Translations under genes and position numbers: made by a program
DNA from: Sporosarcina sp. BI001-red
Lineage (GTDB): Bacteria; Bacillota; Bacilli; Bacillales_A; Planococcaceae
Assembly (NCBI RefSeq): GCF_003384035.1
Contig: NZ_QQAK01000014.1
Location: 1 to 64,000 of the forward strand
Length of the DNA stretch: 64,000 nucleotides
Direction of reading: 5' to 3'
The notes under the pieces: generated by a model
Told to the model about the DNA's origin: nothing
Databases searched by the model: none
Seen by the model: the letters and a program-made list of their open reading frames with translations, nothing else
In this document: piece by piece, positions 23,810-34,589 of the stretch
How the letters are laid out: the number at the start of each line of letters is the position of its first letter
Position numbering within the stretch: the stretch's first letter is position 1

Positions 23810-24022
23810 TTACTTGCCTTCTTCTTTGAGGCCATATTTCTTGTTGAAGCGGTCGACGCGGCCGTCCGCTGCAGCAAATTTCTGGCGTCCAGTGTAGAAT
23901 GGGTGGCATTCTGAACAAACTTCGATTTTAATGTCTTCTTTGACAGAACCTGTTTCGAATGTGTTACCACATGAACATGAAACAGTTGATAGTTTGTAAT
24001 CTGGGTGAATTCCTACTTTCAT
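23810..24022 (-). CDS. rpmE: Ribosomal protein bL31, zinc-binding type
   Basis: 70 aa. Part of the large ribosomal subunit at the inter-subunit bridge. CSCG near residue 16 and [10 protein letters not shown] near residue 36 give the four Cys-type ligands of the zinc-containing (C+) form, which in Bacilli serves as a zinc reserve that is exchanged for a Zur-controlled paralogue under zinc limitation (family knowledge). Confidence 0.96.
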   Translation of the reverse strand: MKVGIHPDYKLSTVSCSCGNTFETGSVKEDIKIEVCSECHPFYTGRQKFAAADGRVDRFNKKYGLKEEGK

Positions 24023-24181
24023 CGGTCTCTCTCCTCTCGCCCTGAACCATCTGGTACAGAGTTTTTATTCTGGTCAGCTTGCGCCTTCCCAGTAAAAGAC
24101 AGATGCCTTACACGACCCGTGTATGTCAGTCGTATATGAATCATATGAGTTAATTTTATCAAATTGTGTAGATGTATGCAA
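24023..24181 (-). promoter_or_regulatory. rpmE promoter region and structured leader (tentative)
   Basis: Minus-strand TTGCAT (24176-24181), 17 bp, TAAAAT (24153-24158) is a weak promoter candidate; TTGATA with a poor -10 is an alternative. The leader contains CTGACC and GGTTCAG that could pair just upstream of the AGGAGAG site, so it could be an autoregulatory L31 leader. This is a structural guess. Confidence 0.3.
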
Positions 24182-24215
24182 GGTTTTTGTTTGAGAAGTT
24201 TTGTGAGTAGACTGC

Positions 24216-24336
24216 GTTGACTTTCGTTTCATGTGGACACTTTCCGGGGCTTGATTTCAGCCTCCTCGGTCGCTTCGCTCTCTGCGCGGTAATCTGCGCT
24301 GATCCCCAGGAGTCGCCACCTTTCACTACAATCAAC
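24216..24336. repeat. Imperfect palindromic element, copy 1 (GTTGA...TCAAC ends)
   Basis: A 121-bp element bounded by GTTGA and TCAAC, containing GGACACTTTCCGGGG near one end and CCCCAGGAGTCGCCACC near the other; the ends can pair imperfectly. A second copy with the same borders lies at 34256-34384. It resembles short structured repeats scattered in Bacillales genomes. No gene is present. Confidence 0.85.
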
Positions 24337-24506
24337 TGATATTGTATGCGCTCGTCTATCGCTAAATCAAGGAGTACATATCGGTTGTGTCATTTGAGCA
24401 GGAATTTCTCATAACACTCGGCTTTTATGCGCAAAAGTCATGCTGTGAGCTACTTTCCGCTTCAGGGTAGTCTTTGTTAAAGAGAAAAACCCTTATTCAC
24501 GGAGAC

Positions 24507-24666
24507 TTCGCTCATAAATCACGGAATGTGATCATAAAAGCGGTATTCTGCTCATAAAATCCAGAAAGTGATCATAAGTCACGGATTCCGCTCATAACTC
24601 CAGAAAAGTGATCATAAAACCAAAATAATGATCATAAATCATGAAAAGTGATCATAAACTTACGGA
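24507..24666. repeat. Array of eight 20-bp units, TTATGA[G/T]CAC family (reverse orientation)
   Basis: Eight units exactly 20 bp apart, reading G[A/C]TCATAA on the plus strand, i.e. the same family as 130-389 but inverted. The core is kept while flanking bases vary. It lies in the 940-bp gap between rho and rpmE; the rest of that gap (24337-24506) shows nothing recognisable. Confidence 0.95.
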
Positions 24667-24718
24667 CAACTATTCGTGCCTACGAATTCCATGCTCATTT
24701 CCCTGTTGCGCAGATAAA

Positions 24719-24750
24719 AACAGGCAGCCATCTATTGGCTGCCTGCTTTT
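24719..24750 (-). terminator. Terminator downstream of rho (bidirectional)
   Basis: CAGGCAGCCA and TGGCTGCCTG form a perfect 10-bp stem with a 5-nt loop and T-runs on both strands. It lies about 215 bp beyond the rho stop, after the direct repeat at 24751-24964. Confidence 0.85.
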
Positions 24751-24964
24751 GGGGTCGTTTCGGTCTTTCAGTAAAGGCAAAGTACGCCTTTTTGGGTTGT
24801 CTTCCAACGCCTGTCGGGACTCCCAAGCTGACTGCGCTTTTGGGTTCATCCAGCTCCGTCAGCTAGTCCCTCGGGGTCGTTTCGGTCTTTCAGTAAAGGC
24901 ATAGTGCGCCTTTTCTTCAAGCCCTCCAACGCCTGTCGGGACTTCCAAGCTGACTGCGCTTTTG
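24751..24964. repeat. Two direct copies of a ~92-bp element after rho
   Basis: Copies begin GGGGTCGTTTCGGTC at 24751 and 24873 (122-bp period) and end CCAAGCTGACTGCGCTTTT. Internal landmarks shared by both are AGTAAAGGCA, CGCCTTTT and CCAACGCCTGTCGGGACT. The second copy ends directly at the rho stop codon. Elements with similar sequence are, to my memory, common extragenic repeats in Bacillales. They encode no protein. Confidence 0.88.
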
Positions 24965-26248
24965 TTAGAGTAGTCCTTTTCCGTTACGTTGGTTTTTCAT
25001 ATCGCCGTTTAGTTTCTCGAAGAATTCGGCGTTGGATTTGGATTGTCGGAGTTTCTTTAGGAAGCGTTCTCCAAAGTCGTGTGCGTCGGAAAATGTTTTT
25101 CGAATTGCCCATAGTTTTTCCAGTTGGTTGGCCGGAACGAGAAGTTCTTCTTTCCGGGTTCCTGAGCGACGGATGTCGATGGCTGGGAAGATTCTGCGTT
25201 CAGCGAGTGTTCGATCCAAGTGCAGTTCCAAGTTACCGGTTCCTTTGAATTCCTCGTAGATGACTTCGTCCATTCGTGAGCCTGTGTCGATGAGGGCTGT
25301 GGCTAGAATGGTCAAGCTACCGCCTTCTTCCAAGTTTCGTGCCGCTCCGAAAAATCGTTTCGGACGGTGGAAAGCAGCTGGGTCAATCCCTCCGGATAAC
25401 GTACGACCGCTCGGTGGGATGATCAGATTATAGGCCCGTGCCAGTCGTGTAATGGAGTCCATAAGAATGACGACATCGCGTTTATGTTCGACCAGTCGCA
25501 TTGCTCGCTCCAGCACTAATTCCGCCACTTTCACATGATTTTCAGGGACTTCGTCGAATGTGGAACTGACGACGTCTGCATCTACGGAACGTTCGATGTC
25601 CGTCACTTCTTCGGGACGTTCGTCAATAAGTAAAACGATCAGTTCCGTGTCAGGATGATTTGTCGTAATCGCATTTGCGATCTCTTTCAATAGCATCGTT
25701 TTACCTGCTTTTGGTGGCGCGACGATCAAACCACGTTGACCAAAACCGACTGGTGATACTAAGTCCATAATTCTTGTGGATAGATTACTCGAATCTGTTT
25801 CCAGCTTAATGTGACGCGTCGGATAGAGTGGCGTCAATGCTGGGAAGTGGACGCGTTCACGCGCGACTTCAGGGTTTTGTCCGTTGACCGCTTCAACTTG
25901 AAGGAGGCCATAATAGCGTTCGTTCTCTTTTGGTGGACGTACTTTTCCAGTGACCTTGTCCCCGTTCCGTAAGTCGAATCGACGGATCTGAGATGCTGAA
26001 ATGTAGATATCTTCGGAACTCGATGAGTAGTTGATCGGCCGTAAGAAGCCATACCCTTCGGATTGAATGATTTCTAGTACGCCTTCCATGAAGAAGAAGC
26101 CTTCTTGTTCAGCACGTGATTTCAGTATGGAAAAGATTAGTTCTTTTTTAGTCAGTTTGCTGTAATAGCTAATTTTATATTCCTTGGCCAATGCATAAAG
26201 CTCTTTGAGCGTCATGTTCTCCAAGTCAGCTAGGGTTATCATTGTCAT
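24965..26248 (-). CDS. rho: Transcription termination factor Rho
   Basis: 427 aa, the same length as B. subtilis Rho. RNA-dependent hexameric helicase that ends transcription. N-terminal Rho_N helices ([20 protein letters not shown]), RNA-binding cold-shock-like domain with EGYGFLRP near residue 65, Walker A APPKAGKT near residue 180, Walker B VVILMDS near residue 264, Q-loop and R-loop (GTGNLELHL) after it. The ATG at 26248 is chosen for its distance of six bases from GAGTGGTG. C-terminal end is complete. Confidence 0.97.
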   Translation of the reverse strand: MTMITLADLENMTLKELYALAKEYKISYYSKLTKKELIFSILKSRAEQEGFFFMEGVLEIIQSEGYGFLRPINYSSSSEDIYISASQIRRFDLRNGDKVTGKVRPPKENERYYGLLQVEAVNGQNPEVARERVHFPALTPLYPTRHIKLETDSSNLSTRIMDLVSPVGFGQRGLIVAPPKAGKTMLLKEIANAITTNHPDTELIVLLIDERPEEVTDIERSVDADVVSSTFDEVPENHVKVAELVLERAMRLVEHKRDVVILMDSITRLARAYNLIIPPSGRTLSGGIDPAAFHRPKRFFGAARNLEEGGSLTILATALIDTGSRMDEVIYEEFKGTGNLELHLDRTLAERRIFPAIDIRRSGTRKEELLVPANQLEKLWAIRKTFSDAHDFGERFLKKLRQSKSNAEFFEKLNGDMKNQRNGKGLL

Positions 26249-26317
26249 TATTGGCACCACTCTTTTAAAGTTTAGGGTAAGTATTTTTGGGGGTGCAGCG
26301 GTCGGCTGCTGGGGTAC

Positions 26318-26350
26318 AAAATAATTGCCCGGCTTGATGTGCCGGGCAGT
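26318..26350 (-). terminator. Terminator after glpX
   Basis: TGCCCGGC, 7-nt loop, GCCGGGCA, then AATTATTTT on the minus strand; lies just past the glpX stop and before rho. Confidence 0.8.
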
Positions 26351-26360
26351 TTGAGGTCTT

Positions 26361-27326
26361 TCAGTCTTTCATCACAAGATGAGGTTTTTTGTCCATACTA
26401 TGGCGTCCTTCTACAAAACGGATTGTGCCAGACTTTGAGCGCATGACGAGTGAATGCGTTTTGGTATAGCCACCTGTGAATTGTACGCCGCGAAGGAGTT
26501 CGCCATCTGTTACACCTGTTGCTGCAAAGATTGCGTCGTCCCCTTTCACGAGGTCGTCCATGTAAAGAACTTTGTCCACATCGATGCCCATTTTCACGCA
26601 ACGCTCACGTTCAGCATCATTCATAGGAATGAGTTTACCTTGGATTTCTCCACCAAGACATTTCAATCCTACTGCTGCAATAACACCTTCAGGAGCTCCA
26701 CCGAGTCCGAAAAGAATGTCAACGCCTGTACCTTCGAACGCTGTGTTGATAGCACCCGCTACGTCTCCATCGTTAATGAGCTTGATACGAGCACCCGCAG
26801 CACGGATTTCAGCGATGATATCTGCATGACGTTCTCGATTTAGAACCGTTGCTGTGATTTCATTCAATTTCATGTTTTTTGCTTTTGCAACAGCCTTTAA
26901 GTTGTCTGTAACTGACGCATTGATGTCAACTTTACCGACACACTCTGGACCCACTGCAATTTTGTCCATATACATATCAGGAGCATTCAAGAGATTTCCT
27001 TTATCTGCGATAGCGAGAACCGCAAGTGCGTTCCAACCGCCTGAAGCTACGATGTTTGTCCCTTCAAGTGGATCGACCGCGACGTCAACGAAAGGTCCAG
27101 TGCCTGTTCCAAGCTCTTCCCCAATGTATAACATCGGTGCTTCGTCCATTTCACCTTCACCAATCACAACCACGCCTTGCATCGGAATTGTATCAAATAC
27201 CGTGCGCATTGCTGTTGTTGCTGCGTCATCCGCTTCGTTTTTCAAACCTCGTCCCATCCAGTGCGATGCGGCAACTGCCGCCGCCTCTGTCACACGTACA
27301 AGTTCCATCGATAAACTGCGTTCCAT
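26361..27326 (-). CDS. glpX: Class II fructose-1,6-bisphosphatase
   Basis: 321 aa. Hydrolyses fructose-1,6-bisphosphate in gluconeogenesis. Metal-binding and phosphate motifs are [15 protein letters not shown] near residue 57 and VDPLEGTN near residue 85. The protein begins [17 protein letters not shown], nearly identical to B. subtilis GlpX (YwjI), and sits between murAB and rho as there. GGGAGGAA precedes the start. Confidence 0.96.
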   Translation of the reverse strand: MERSLSMELVRVTEAAAVAASHWMGRGLKNEADDAATTAMRTVFDTIPMQGVVVIGEGEMDEAPMLYIGEELGTGTGPFVDVAVDPLEGTNIVASGGWNALAVLAIADKGNLLNAPDMYMDKIAVGPECVGKVDINASVTDNLKAVAKAKNMKLNEITATVLNRERHADIIAEIRAAGARIKLINDGDVAGAINTAFEGTGVDILFGLGGAPEGVIAAVGLKCLGGEIQGKLIPMNDAERERCVKMGIDVDKVLYMDDLVKGDDAIFAATGVTDGELLRGVQFTGGYTKTHSLVMRSKSGTIRFVEGRHSMDKKPHLVMKD

Positions 27327-27389
27327 CTCTAGAATTCCTCCCGTTTTCTGCTAGTTGCAGATTGTGTAACTGTCTCAATCTTTCACTCT

Positions 27390-27398
27390 ATTATAGCA
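27390..27398 (-). promoter_or_regulatory. Candidate extended -10 promoter of glpX
   Basis: Minus-strand TGCTATAAT, a perfect -10 hexamer with the TGn extension, 64-72 bases upstream of the glpX start. No good -35 box. Confidence 0.5.
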
Positions 27399-27424
27399 CA
27401 CGTTTGAATGAGCACTAAACTGTT

Positions 27425-28708
27425 TTATGAGTTACTCTCTGCGTCATCTTCATCAGGAATTTCCACTTTTTGAATGGAAGCGCCGAGCCCACGTAGTTTT
27501 TCGATTAACCCGCCATAGCCACGTTCGATGTGAGAGATTCCTTGAATTTCAGTTTCTCCTTCAGCAATCAGGCCTGCGATGACAAGCGAAGCACCAGCAC
27601 GTAGATCGCTCGCTTTCACTTTTGCCGCATGAAGCGGTGTCGGTCCATGAATGATTGCAGAGCGGCCTTCGACTTTGCTGCTTGCATTCATTCTACGAAG
27701 TTCATCAATTTGTTTAAATCGCGCGGAATAGATTGTATCCGTCAGCATCGATGCTCCGTCAGCCTGTGTGGATAGTACGCAAAATGGCTGTTGCAAGTCT
27801 GTTGGAAATCCGGGATACACAAGCGTTTTCACATCCACCGCTTTGAGTGCTTTCGTTTTTGGGATGAAGATCTTTTCTTCATCCTCTTCCACAATAACGC
27901 CCATTTCACGAAGTTTTGCAGTTACCGCTTCAACGTGTAAGGGAATGACGTTATCAACGGTAACACCATCTCCCGCCACTGCTGCCATTATCATGAATGT
28001 CCCTGCTTCAATCCGATCCGGAATAATGGTGTGTCGTGTTCCGCTTAAGCTCTCGACACCCTCTATACGGATAACATTGGTACCCGCGCCTTTAATGTTG
28101 GCACCCATATTGGATAGCAAGGTTGCAACGTCAATGATTTCAGGCTCTTTCGCAGCGTTTTCGATGATGGTTTTCCCTTTTGCGAGAACCGCAGCAAGCA
28201 TGATGTTGATGGTTGCGCCCACACTGACAATATCCAGGTAGATTTTAGCGCCTATCAGTTCATCAGCACGCAAGTAGATTGCGCCATGTTCGTTTGTGAC
28301 TTTAGCTCCAAGCGCTTCAAATCCTTTAATGTGCTGATCAATCGGGCGTGGTCCCAAATGACAGCCACCGGGTAATCCGATGACCGCTTTTTTGAACTTC
28401 CCGAGCATCGCTCCCATTAAGTAATATGAGGCACGTAACTTTTTGACATTTCCATTCGGCAGTGGCATGGAAATCATTTCGGAAGGGTCAATCGTCATCG
28501 TTCCATCTTGAAAGTCTACGTTGCCTCCGATATCTTCGAGCAAGTTCTGCAACGTATGGACATCGGAAATTTCGGGCAGTCCTTCTATCGTGACAGGGGA
28601 ATTGGCTAAAATGGATGCGGGAATGAGTGCAACTGCACTGTTTTTCGCTCCACTAACTTTAATGCTTCCCTTTAGAGGGGTGCCGCCTTGTATTTTATAT
28701 ACTTCCAT
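27425..28708 (-). CDS. murAB: UDP-N-acetylglucosamine 1-carboxyvinyltransferase, second copy (MurAB/MurZ type)
   Basis: 427 aa. Same reaction as the MurA at 2272-3573; low-GC Gram-positives often keep two. The KNSAVAL substrate motif and the catalytic loop [14 protein letters not shown] with Cys are intact. It lies next to transaldolase, fbaA, spo0F and pyrG, the standard position of B. subtilis murAB. Confidence 0.95.
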   Translation of the reverse strand: MEVYKIQGGTPLKGSIKVSGAKNSAVALIPASILANSPVTIEGLPEISDVHTLQNLLEDIGGNVDFQDGTMTIDPSEMISMPLPNGNVKKLRASYYLMGAMLGKFKKAVIGLPGGCHLGPRPIDQHIKGFEALGAKVTNEHGAIYLRADELIGAKIYLDIVSVGATINIMLAAVLAKGKTIIENAAKEPEIIDVATLLSNMGANIKGAGTNVIRIEGVESLSGTRHTIIPDRIEAGTFMIMAAVAGDGVTVDNVIPLHVEAVTAKLREMGVIVEEDEEKIFIPKTKALKAVDVKTLVYPGFPTDLQQPFCVLSTQADGASMLTDTIYSARFKQIDELRRMNASSKVEGRSAIIHGPTPLHAAKVKASDLRAGASLVIAGLIAEGETEIQGISHIERGYGGLIEKLRGLGASIQKVEIPDEDDAESNS

Positions 28709-28727
28709 TTCAATCTCCTTTACACAA

Positions 28728-29375
28728 TCACTTGTTGTCGCGGGCTTCCCAATCCTTCAAGAATTGTTCAATCCCTTTGTCTGTCAGTGGATGGCTGAAC
28801 AGCTGCTGTAATACTTTGAATGGCACTGTTGAAATATGAGCACCAGCAAGTGCCCCATTCGTAATTTGCTGAGGGCTGCGGATTGATGCCGCAATAATTT
28901 CAGTGTCGATGTTGTGAATCGTAAAGATATCCGCGATTGTTTCGATCAATGCTAATCCATCTTGACCGATATCGTCGAGTCTGCCGAGGAATGGAGACAC
29001 ATATGTAGCTCCAGCACGAGCTGCCATCAATGCCTGGTTCGCACTGAAGATCAACGTTACATTCGTCTTAATACCTTCTGCTGAGAAAACCGAACAAGCT
29101 TTCAAGCCTTCAGGAGTCATTGGCAGTTTCACCGTAATGTTCGGTGCGAGCGCTGCAAGTTCACGACCTTCTTTGATCATTCCTTCAGCATCAAGTGCAA
29201 TAACTTCTGCGCTGACCGATCCTGGAACAAGCGCCGTAATTTCTTTTAACCGGTCGTGGAATGAGATATTCTCTTTCGCTACAAGTGAAGGGTTTGTCGT
29301 TACGCCAGACAAAATCCCCCAGCTGTGGGCTTCTTTAATTTCTTCAAAATTTGCTGTGTCAATGAAAAATTTCAT
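28728..29375 (-). CDS. tal: Transaldolase-like protein (TalC/fructose-6-phosphate aldolase family)
   Basis: 215 aa. Short transaldolase of the pentose phosphate pathway; B. subtilis ywjH. The Schiff-base Lys is expected in ITVKLPMT near residue 85, followed by [16 protein letters not shown] and the [13 protein letters not shown] motif. Length and motifs fit the TalC subgroup, which has true transaldolase activity in Bacillus; FSA aldolase activity is less likely. Confidence 0.93.
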   Translation of the reverse strand: MKFFIDTANFEEIKEAHSWGILSGVTTNPSLVAKENISFHDRLKEITALVPGSVSAEVIALDAEGMIKEGRELAALAPNITVKLPMTPEGLKACSVFSAEGIKTNVTLIFSANQALMAARAGATYVSPFLGRLDDIGQDGLALIETIADIFTIHNIDTEIIAASIRSPQQITNGALAGAHISTVPFKVLQQLFSHPLTDKGIEQFLKDWEARDNK

Positions 29376-29395
29376 AGTCCGTGTTCCTCCTCAAA

Positions 29396-29437
29396 ATTGA
29401 AAAGGAGGAGATTCATCCGATTACGGGATGTCTCCCC
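29396..29437 (-). terminator. Terminator between fbaA and tal
   Basis: Minus-strand GGAGACATCC pairs with GGATGAATCTCC (small bulge), followed by TCCTTTT. It lies after the fbaA stop and may be partial, because tal follows at 106 bp without an obvious promoter. Confidence 0.65.
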
Positions 29438-29481
29438 CTATAGGTGTTGTCTTAACGTTCATGCAAGAAAAACTCCGCAAG

Positions 29482-30339
29482 TTATGCTTTTTGCGAGCTA
29501 CCAAATTCGCGCATTTTCCCAACAACTGTTGCCTGAATTGCTTCACGCATAGGTGTAAGGAATTTACGTGGATCGTAAACTTCAGAGTCTACCGCAAGTA
29601 CTTCACGTACTTTCTTCGTTCCTTGAATCTGGTTTTCTGTATTGACGTTGATTTTTGAAGTTCCAAGTGAAATGGAACGTTGGATATCTTTTGTTGGAAT
29701 TCCAGTTCCGCCGTGTAAGACAAGTGGAAGGTCCGATTGTTTTGAGATTGCTTCCATTTCCTTGAATCCAAGATTCGGTTCACCTTTATAAGGACCATGT
29801 ACGGATCCAAGTGCTGGTGCGAGGCAATCGATATTCGTTTCATCGACAAGACGCTTACATTCTGCAGGATCTGCGTACATGACGCCTTCTGCGATTGTGT
29901 CGTCTTCCTGACCACCGACTAATCCGAGTTCAGCTTCAACGGAAACGTTTTTAGGATGTGCATATTCCACAACTTGCTTTGTAATTGCAATATTTTCTTC
30001 GATAGGCTTTGCAGAAGCGTCAATCATGACGGATGTAAATCCAGCATCAATTGCTTCCTTACACTTTTCAAGACTCGAACCATGATCTAGATGAATCGCT
30101 ACTGGTACTGTGATTTTATAATCATGAATAAGTCCTTTCACCATGTGAACGACCGTTGTAAAACCACCCATGTAACGTGCTGCGCCTTCGGATACTCCTA
30201 GGATAACTGGGGAGTTTTCGCTTTGAGCTGCTTTCAAGATCGCTTGTGTGTACTCCAAGTTGTTCAAATTGAATTGCCCGATTGCATATCCTTCACGCTT
30301 ACCTTTAATCATCATTTCTTTCATTGATACGAGTGCCAT
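29482..30339 (-). CDS. fbaA: Class II fructose-bisphosphate aldolase
   Basis: 285 aa. Zinc-dependent cleavage of fructose-1,6-bisphosphate in glycolysis. Zinc and substrate motifs: IHLDHGSS near residue 83, VEAELG near residue 134, GSVHGPY near residue 177, and VLHGGTGIP near residue 206. Neighbour order spo0F-fbaA-tal-murAB is that of B. subtilis. Confidence 0.96.
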   Translation of the reverse strand: MALVSMKEMMIKGKREGYAIGQFNLNNLEYTQAILKAAQSENSPVILGVSEGAARYMGGFTTVVHMVKGLIHDYKITVPVAIHLDHGSSLEKCKEAIDAGFTSVMIDASAKPIEENIAITKQVVEYAHPKNVSVEAELGLVGGQEDDTIAEGVMYADPAECKRLVDETNIDCLAPALGSVHGPYKGEPNLGFKEMEAISKQSDLPLVLHGGTGIPTKDIQRSISLGTSKINVNTENQIQGTKKVREVLAVDSEVYDPRKFLTPMREAIQATVVGKMREFGSSQKA

Positions 30340-30448
30340 GTGCAGTTCCTCCTTCGAATATGGAAACGGATCGTCTTCGTTTTTTTAGATGTATTCCAAT
30401 CCCATCATATCAAAAAAATCGATCCACTTCCACTTAGGGGAACAGGGA

Positions 30449-30811
30449 CTATCGTTCTCGCAACAACTTATCGATTGTCTGTCGTACTTCATGGATATCA
30501 AATGGTTTCGTAAAATAGTGATCTGCACGATATTGGGCTTCAGGATGGGCAGATTCGATTTCATCGTATGCTGTCATCATAACGATCGGAGTCTTAGGTC
30601 TGTTACTTTTCACCTGTCGAAGTACCTCAGCCCCATCCATTCCCGGCATTTTCATGTCTAACAGGATACAATCAGGTTCGTCGTTTTCGACACGAAGCAA
30701 CGCCTCTTTACCGTTTGAGGCGAGGATAGTTTCATAACCTTCTTTTTTAAAGACCTCATCCAGCAACAAACGTATACCAGCCTGATCATCTACAATCAAC
30801 AACTTCTTCAA
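30449..30811 (-). CDS. spo0F: Sporulation phosphorelay response regulator Spo0F
   Basis: 120 aa from a TTG start, eight bases after AAAGGAG; a GTG three codons upstream overlaps the ribosome binding site. Single receiver domain without output domain. Acidic pocket VDDQ, phospho-acceptor Asp in LLDMKMPGMDG, Thr in MTAYDE and Lys in TKPFD are all present. It passes phosphate from sensor kinases to Spo0B. It is divergent from ywjG across 150 bp. SigA and SigH promoters are expected from B. subtilis, but I could not place them with confidence. Confidence 0.93.
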   Translation of the reverse strand: MKKLLIVDDQAGIRLLLDEVFKKEGYETILASNGKEALLRVENDEPDCILLDMKMPGMDGAEVLRQVKSNRPKTPIVMMTAYDEIESAHPEAQYRADHYFTKPFDIHEVRQTIDKLLRER

Positions 30812-30961
30812 ACTGCCCACTCCTTTTAGATATAATCAATACTTTAGTCCGAATACAAAAAGTTTGAATATTAATAGTAATTAGACAAAAAAGGAATAGT
30901 TCCTGCTTTTATCGCGAAATGATTTCAGATTCACTATACTACTAGTTACGGAGGTGGAGTT

Positions 30962-31477
30962 ATGAAAATGTTAACGACGCAAATTGCTGGTCTATTGCAA
31001 CGAATTGCGACGAACCATGAAGAAGCAATCGAAGACACTGCACGACTTTTGGCACAGGCAGCTGTTGGTGACGGACGCGTGGTGATGGTGGGAATGAACG
31101 AACTGAATGGCTTGGTGATGAATGCCATTGAAGGAGCTGAACCTTTTGCGAACGTGATTCGGTATTCTGCAGATCTTGAATTAGGGTCCATGGATCGCGT
31201 TTGGCTCTTTACTCGAAGTTCAGGGAATGCAGATGCACTTGAAATAGGCAAAGTTTTGTCGAAACAGGGTGTTGCTTTCGCGGTTGTAGGGTCCGAAAAA
31301 TCATCTGGGCAGAACGAACTATCCGAACTCGCAGATGTATACATCTCAACGGGTATTTCTAAAGGGTTGTTACCAAACGATGAAGGGGATCGCGTCGTGG
31401 AACCCCACTTACTCGCGTCGTTGTTTGTTTACGAAGCAGTGAAGCTTTCTTATGATGAAATGTTAATGGATTTGTAA
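30962..31477 (+). CDS. ywjG: DUF2529 protein YwjG
   Basis: 171 aa on the plus strand. Function unknown. Its middle part (VVMVGMNELNGLVMNAIEGAEPF, LFTRSSGNADALEIGK) has the look of a SIS-type sugar-isomerase fold, which is my reading of pattern and not established. The start has GGAGGTGGAG upstream. It is conserved between spo0F and pyrG in Bacillales. It converges with pyrG on a shared terminator. Confidence 0.85.
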   Translation: MKMLTTQIAGLLQRIATNHEEAIEDTARLLAQAAVGDGRVVMVGMNELNGLVMNAIEGAEPFANVIRYSADLELGSMDRVWLFTRSSGNADALEIGKVLSKQGVAFAVVGSEKSSGQNELSELADVYISTGISKGLLPNDEGDRVVEPHLLASLFVYEAVKLSYDEMLMDL

Positions 31478-31536
31478 TGGAATGAGCGGATGCGGCGGCG
31501 CTTAAGCGGATTTCCTGTTTACTTGCTTATTCAAAT

Positions 31537-31580
31537 GAAAAAACCCCCATTTCTGCATCAAGCAGAAGTGGGGGTTTTTT
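31537..31580. terminator. Bidirectional terminator between ywjG and pyrG
   Basis: A nearly perfect stem of 19 bp (AAAAAACCCCCATTTCTGC and its complement) with a 4-nt loop and T-runs in both directions, between two convergent genes. Confidence 0.92.
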
Positions 31581-31588
31581 CATTTTTA

Positions 31589-33202
<1,614 letters not shown>

Positions 33203-33252
33203 CTATGTGTATTGTATTCGGGAAAAGCTGATTTCCAACCGGTTTAATAACG

Positions 33253-33365
33253 AAAAAACGCCCCTGCTGCAGTATTCTCTGCAGAAGGAGCGCTTAAACA
33301 TCCGTTCGTTTGTCCTTTAAAAAGGAGCCCAATTAGATTGTATAGCGGAGGACTTTATAAGTCAA
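33253..33365 (-). promoter_or_regulatory. pyrG promoter and CTP-sensing attenuator (reiterative G addition)
   Basis: Minus-strand TTGACT (33360-33365), 17-bp spacer, TACAAT (33337-33342), then an initial transcript that should begin GGGCUCC at 33330. Downstream, a terminator (33253-33293) has a C/U-rich 5' arm CGCTCCTTCTGCAG pairing with CTGCAGCAGGGGCG, followed by six T. This is the arrangement known in B. subtilis, where low CTP stalls polymerase after GGG, extra G residues are added, and the poly-G tract pairs with the CUCCUU arm to prevent termination. Confidence 0.9.
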
Positions 33366-33372
33366 GAAAAGA

Positions 33373-33927
33373 TTATAATTCTTCTTCTTCTTCCTCTTCA
33401 TCGTCCTCTTCGTCCTCATCTTCTTCGTCTAATTCAATATCTTCATCCGGAATGATTTCAAGACCTTCTGCAGGATCTTCGACTTCGTCTTCATCGGTAT
33501 CTACATCATCATCATCATCATCCACGTCTTTTTCATCACCGAGTTCTTCATAGTCTTCTTCGAAGATTTCATCCTCGTCCAAGTCATCCAGATCTTCGTA
33601 ATCATCATCGTCTGAAGCTTTTTTCTTTTTCTTACGAGTTTTAACGACTGGCGCAGTTTCCTCTTCGATCTGGTCGACTGGGTACCACTCACGAAGTGCC
33701 CATCCGCCATCGTTCATTGCCATGAAACGACCATCGATGTTGAGGTCTGTGTAGAATTGGGGAAGGCGTCCGTCCATTTCTTTTTTGCTGACACTTGTAA
33801 GACTACGGATTTCATCCATTAGTTTTTGAAATGTAATAGGTTCGCGACGATCTTCAAAAATTGCAAAGGTAATATCGATCATTGATTCCTCTTGTAGTTG
33901 TTCTTTTGTCATGTTTTTATAATCCAT
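33373..33927 (-). CDS. rpoE: RNA polymerase delta subunit
   Basis: 184 aa. Delta raises promoter selectivity and recycling of RNA polymerase in Firmicutes. The N-terminal HARE-HTH domain (about residues 1-90, with LPQFYTDLNIDGRF and WALREWYPVDQ) is followed by a basic patch KKKKK near residue 103 and a long, nearly pure Asp/Glu tail. The tail is simple sequence in DNA. The ATG at 33927 lies eight bases after AAAGGGCG. Confidence 0.94.
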   Translation of the reverse strand: MDYKNMTKEQLQEESMIDITFAIFEDRREPITFQKLMDEIRSLTSVSKKEMDGRLPQFYTDLNIDGRFMAMNDGGWALREWYPVDQIEEETAPVVKTRKKKKKASDDDDYEDLDDLDEDEIFEEDYEELGDEKDVDDDDDDVDTDEDEVEDPAEGLEIIPDEDIELDEEDEDEEDDEEEEEEEL

Positions 33928-33978
33928 GAGATGCACGCCCTTTCTGAAGCCTTTATCATGTAATCGACTGGTTCTTTG

Positions 33979-34140
33979 TTACTGGGTTTTTCTAGTTCTA
34001 CGGAATCGTCTGAATTCTTTCCAGCTGATCACGAATAAGTACACGGCCGCGAGCAGGAAGGGAACTGCACCGAATCCTTCTCCGTAGAGGAGATATGTCA
34101 GTACGATTAGTATGATTATGATAACAAGATGAAGTGCCAT
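33979..34140 (-). CDS. Small membrane protein of unknown function
   Basis: 53 aa (MALHLVIIIILIVLTYLLYG at the start, ending RRFRRTRKTQ). Two hydrophobic segments, about residues 3-18 and 24-40, with a strongly basic C-terminus that should lie in the cytosol. It follows the ATG with AAGGGG 14 bases and GGAAG five bases upstream. It lies 51 bp upstream of rpoE on the same strand. I do not recognise the family; confidence rests on length, topology and codon pattern. The 450 bp further upstream hold a repeat element (34256-34384) and the icmF terminator, no gene. Confidence 0.6.
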   Translation of the reverse strand: MALHLVIIIILIVLTYLLYGEGFGAVPFLLAAVYLFVISWKEFRRFRRTRKTQ

Positions 34141-34255
34141 CTTCAACTTCCGCACCCCTTTTCGGCCATTATTTATAGTATACTCGGGTTTTGGGTTTAA
34201 AATCCACTGAAATTCATTTTGTTTGTGAATAAATTCGGACGGGGTAATGGACAGT

Positions 34256-34384
34256 GTTGATCTCCACTTCAGGCGGACGCTTTCCGGGGGGCTTGAATTC
34301 AGCCTCCTCAGTTCGCTTCGCTTCTTGCGGGGTCTTCATTCTTCGCTTATCCCCCAGGAGTCGCCGCCTTTCGTTTCGATCAAC
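34256..34384. repeat. Imperfect palindromic element, copy 2 (GTTGA...TCAAC ends)
   Basis: 129 bp bounded by GTTGA and TCAAC. GGCGGACGCTTTCCGGGGG near the left end can pair imperfectly with CCCCCAGGAGTCGCCGCC near the right end, with TCAGCCTCCTC and GCTTCGCTT in between. Clearly homologous to 24216-24336. A reading frame across it is not believable as a gene. Confidence 0.87.
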
Positions 34385-34535
34385 GGATAATCTAGCTATA
34401 CTGATTATTCTTTGGGACTTTTGAGTCGAAGGAGATTTCTTTGAAAATATTGATAAACATAGAAACCACTTATAGCACGTAGCTTTCACGGTACGCGGAT
34501 GGATAATAGAAAAATTTCAATTCGCAAGTTACATA

Positions 34536-34582
34536 AGAAAAAGCACCAAATAGAGCGTGGGGCTCCCGCGCTCTTTTTTGGT
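34536..34582 (-). terminator. Terminator after icmF
   Basis: Minus-strand ACCA...AGAGCG-GGG pairs with CC-CGCTCT...TGGT and is followed by a T-rich tail (GCTTTTTCTT). It starts a few bases past the icmF stop. Confidence 0.75.
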
Positions 34583-34589
34583 GTGTTTG

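Noticed and set aside
24641..25248. Plus-strand frames across the duplicated element after rho
   Set aside because: Repeat-derived, partly antisense to rho, without plausible start signals.
30821..30961. SigH promoter for spo0F
   Set aside because: A partial AGGAA-type box is present, but no matching GAAT element at the right distance.
33338..33553. Plus-strand poly-Ser frame
   Set aside because: It is the complement of the Asp/Glu-coding tail of rpoE.
34214..34489. Minus-strand frame of 91 codons
   Set aside because: It crosses the palindromic repeat element and has no homologue I recognise or usable ribosome binding site.
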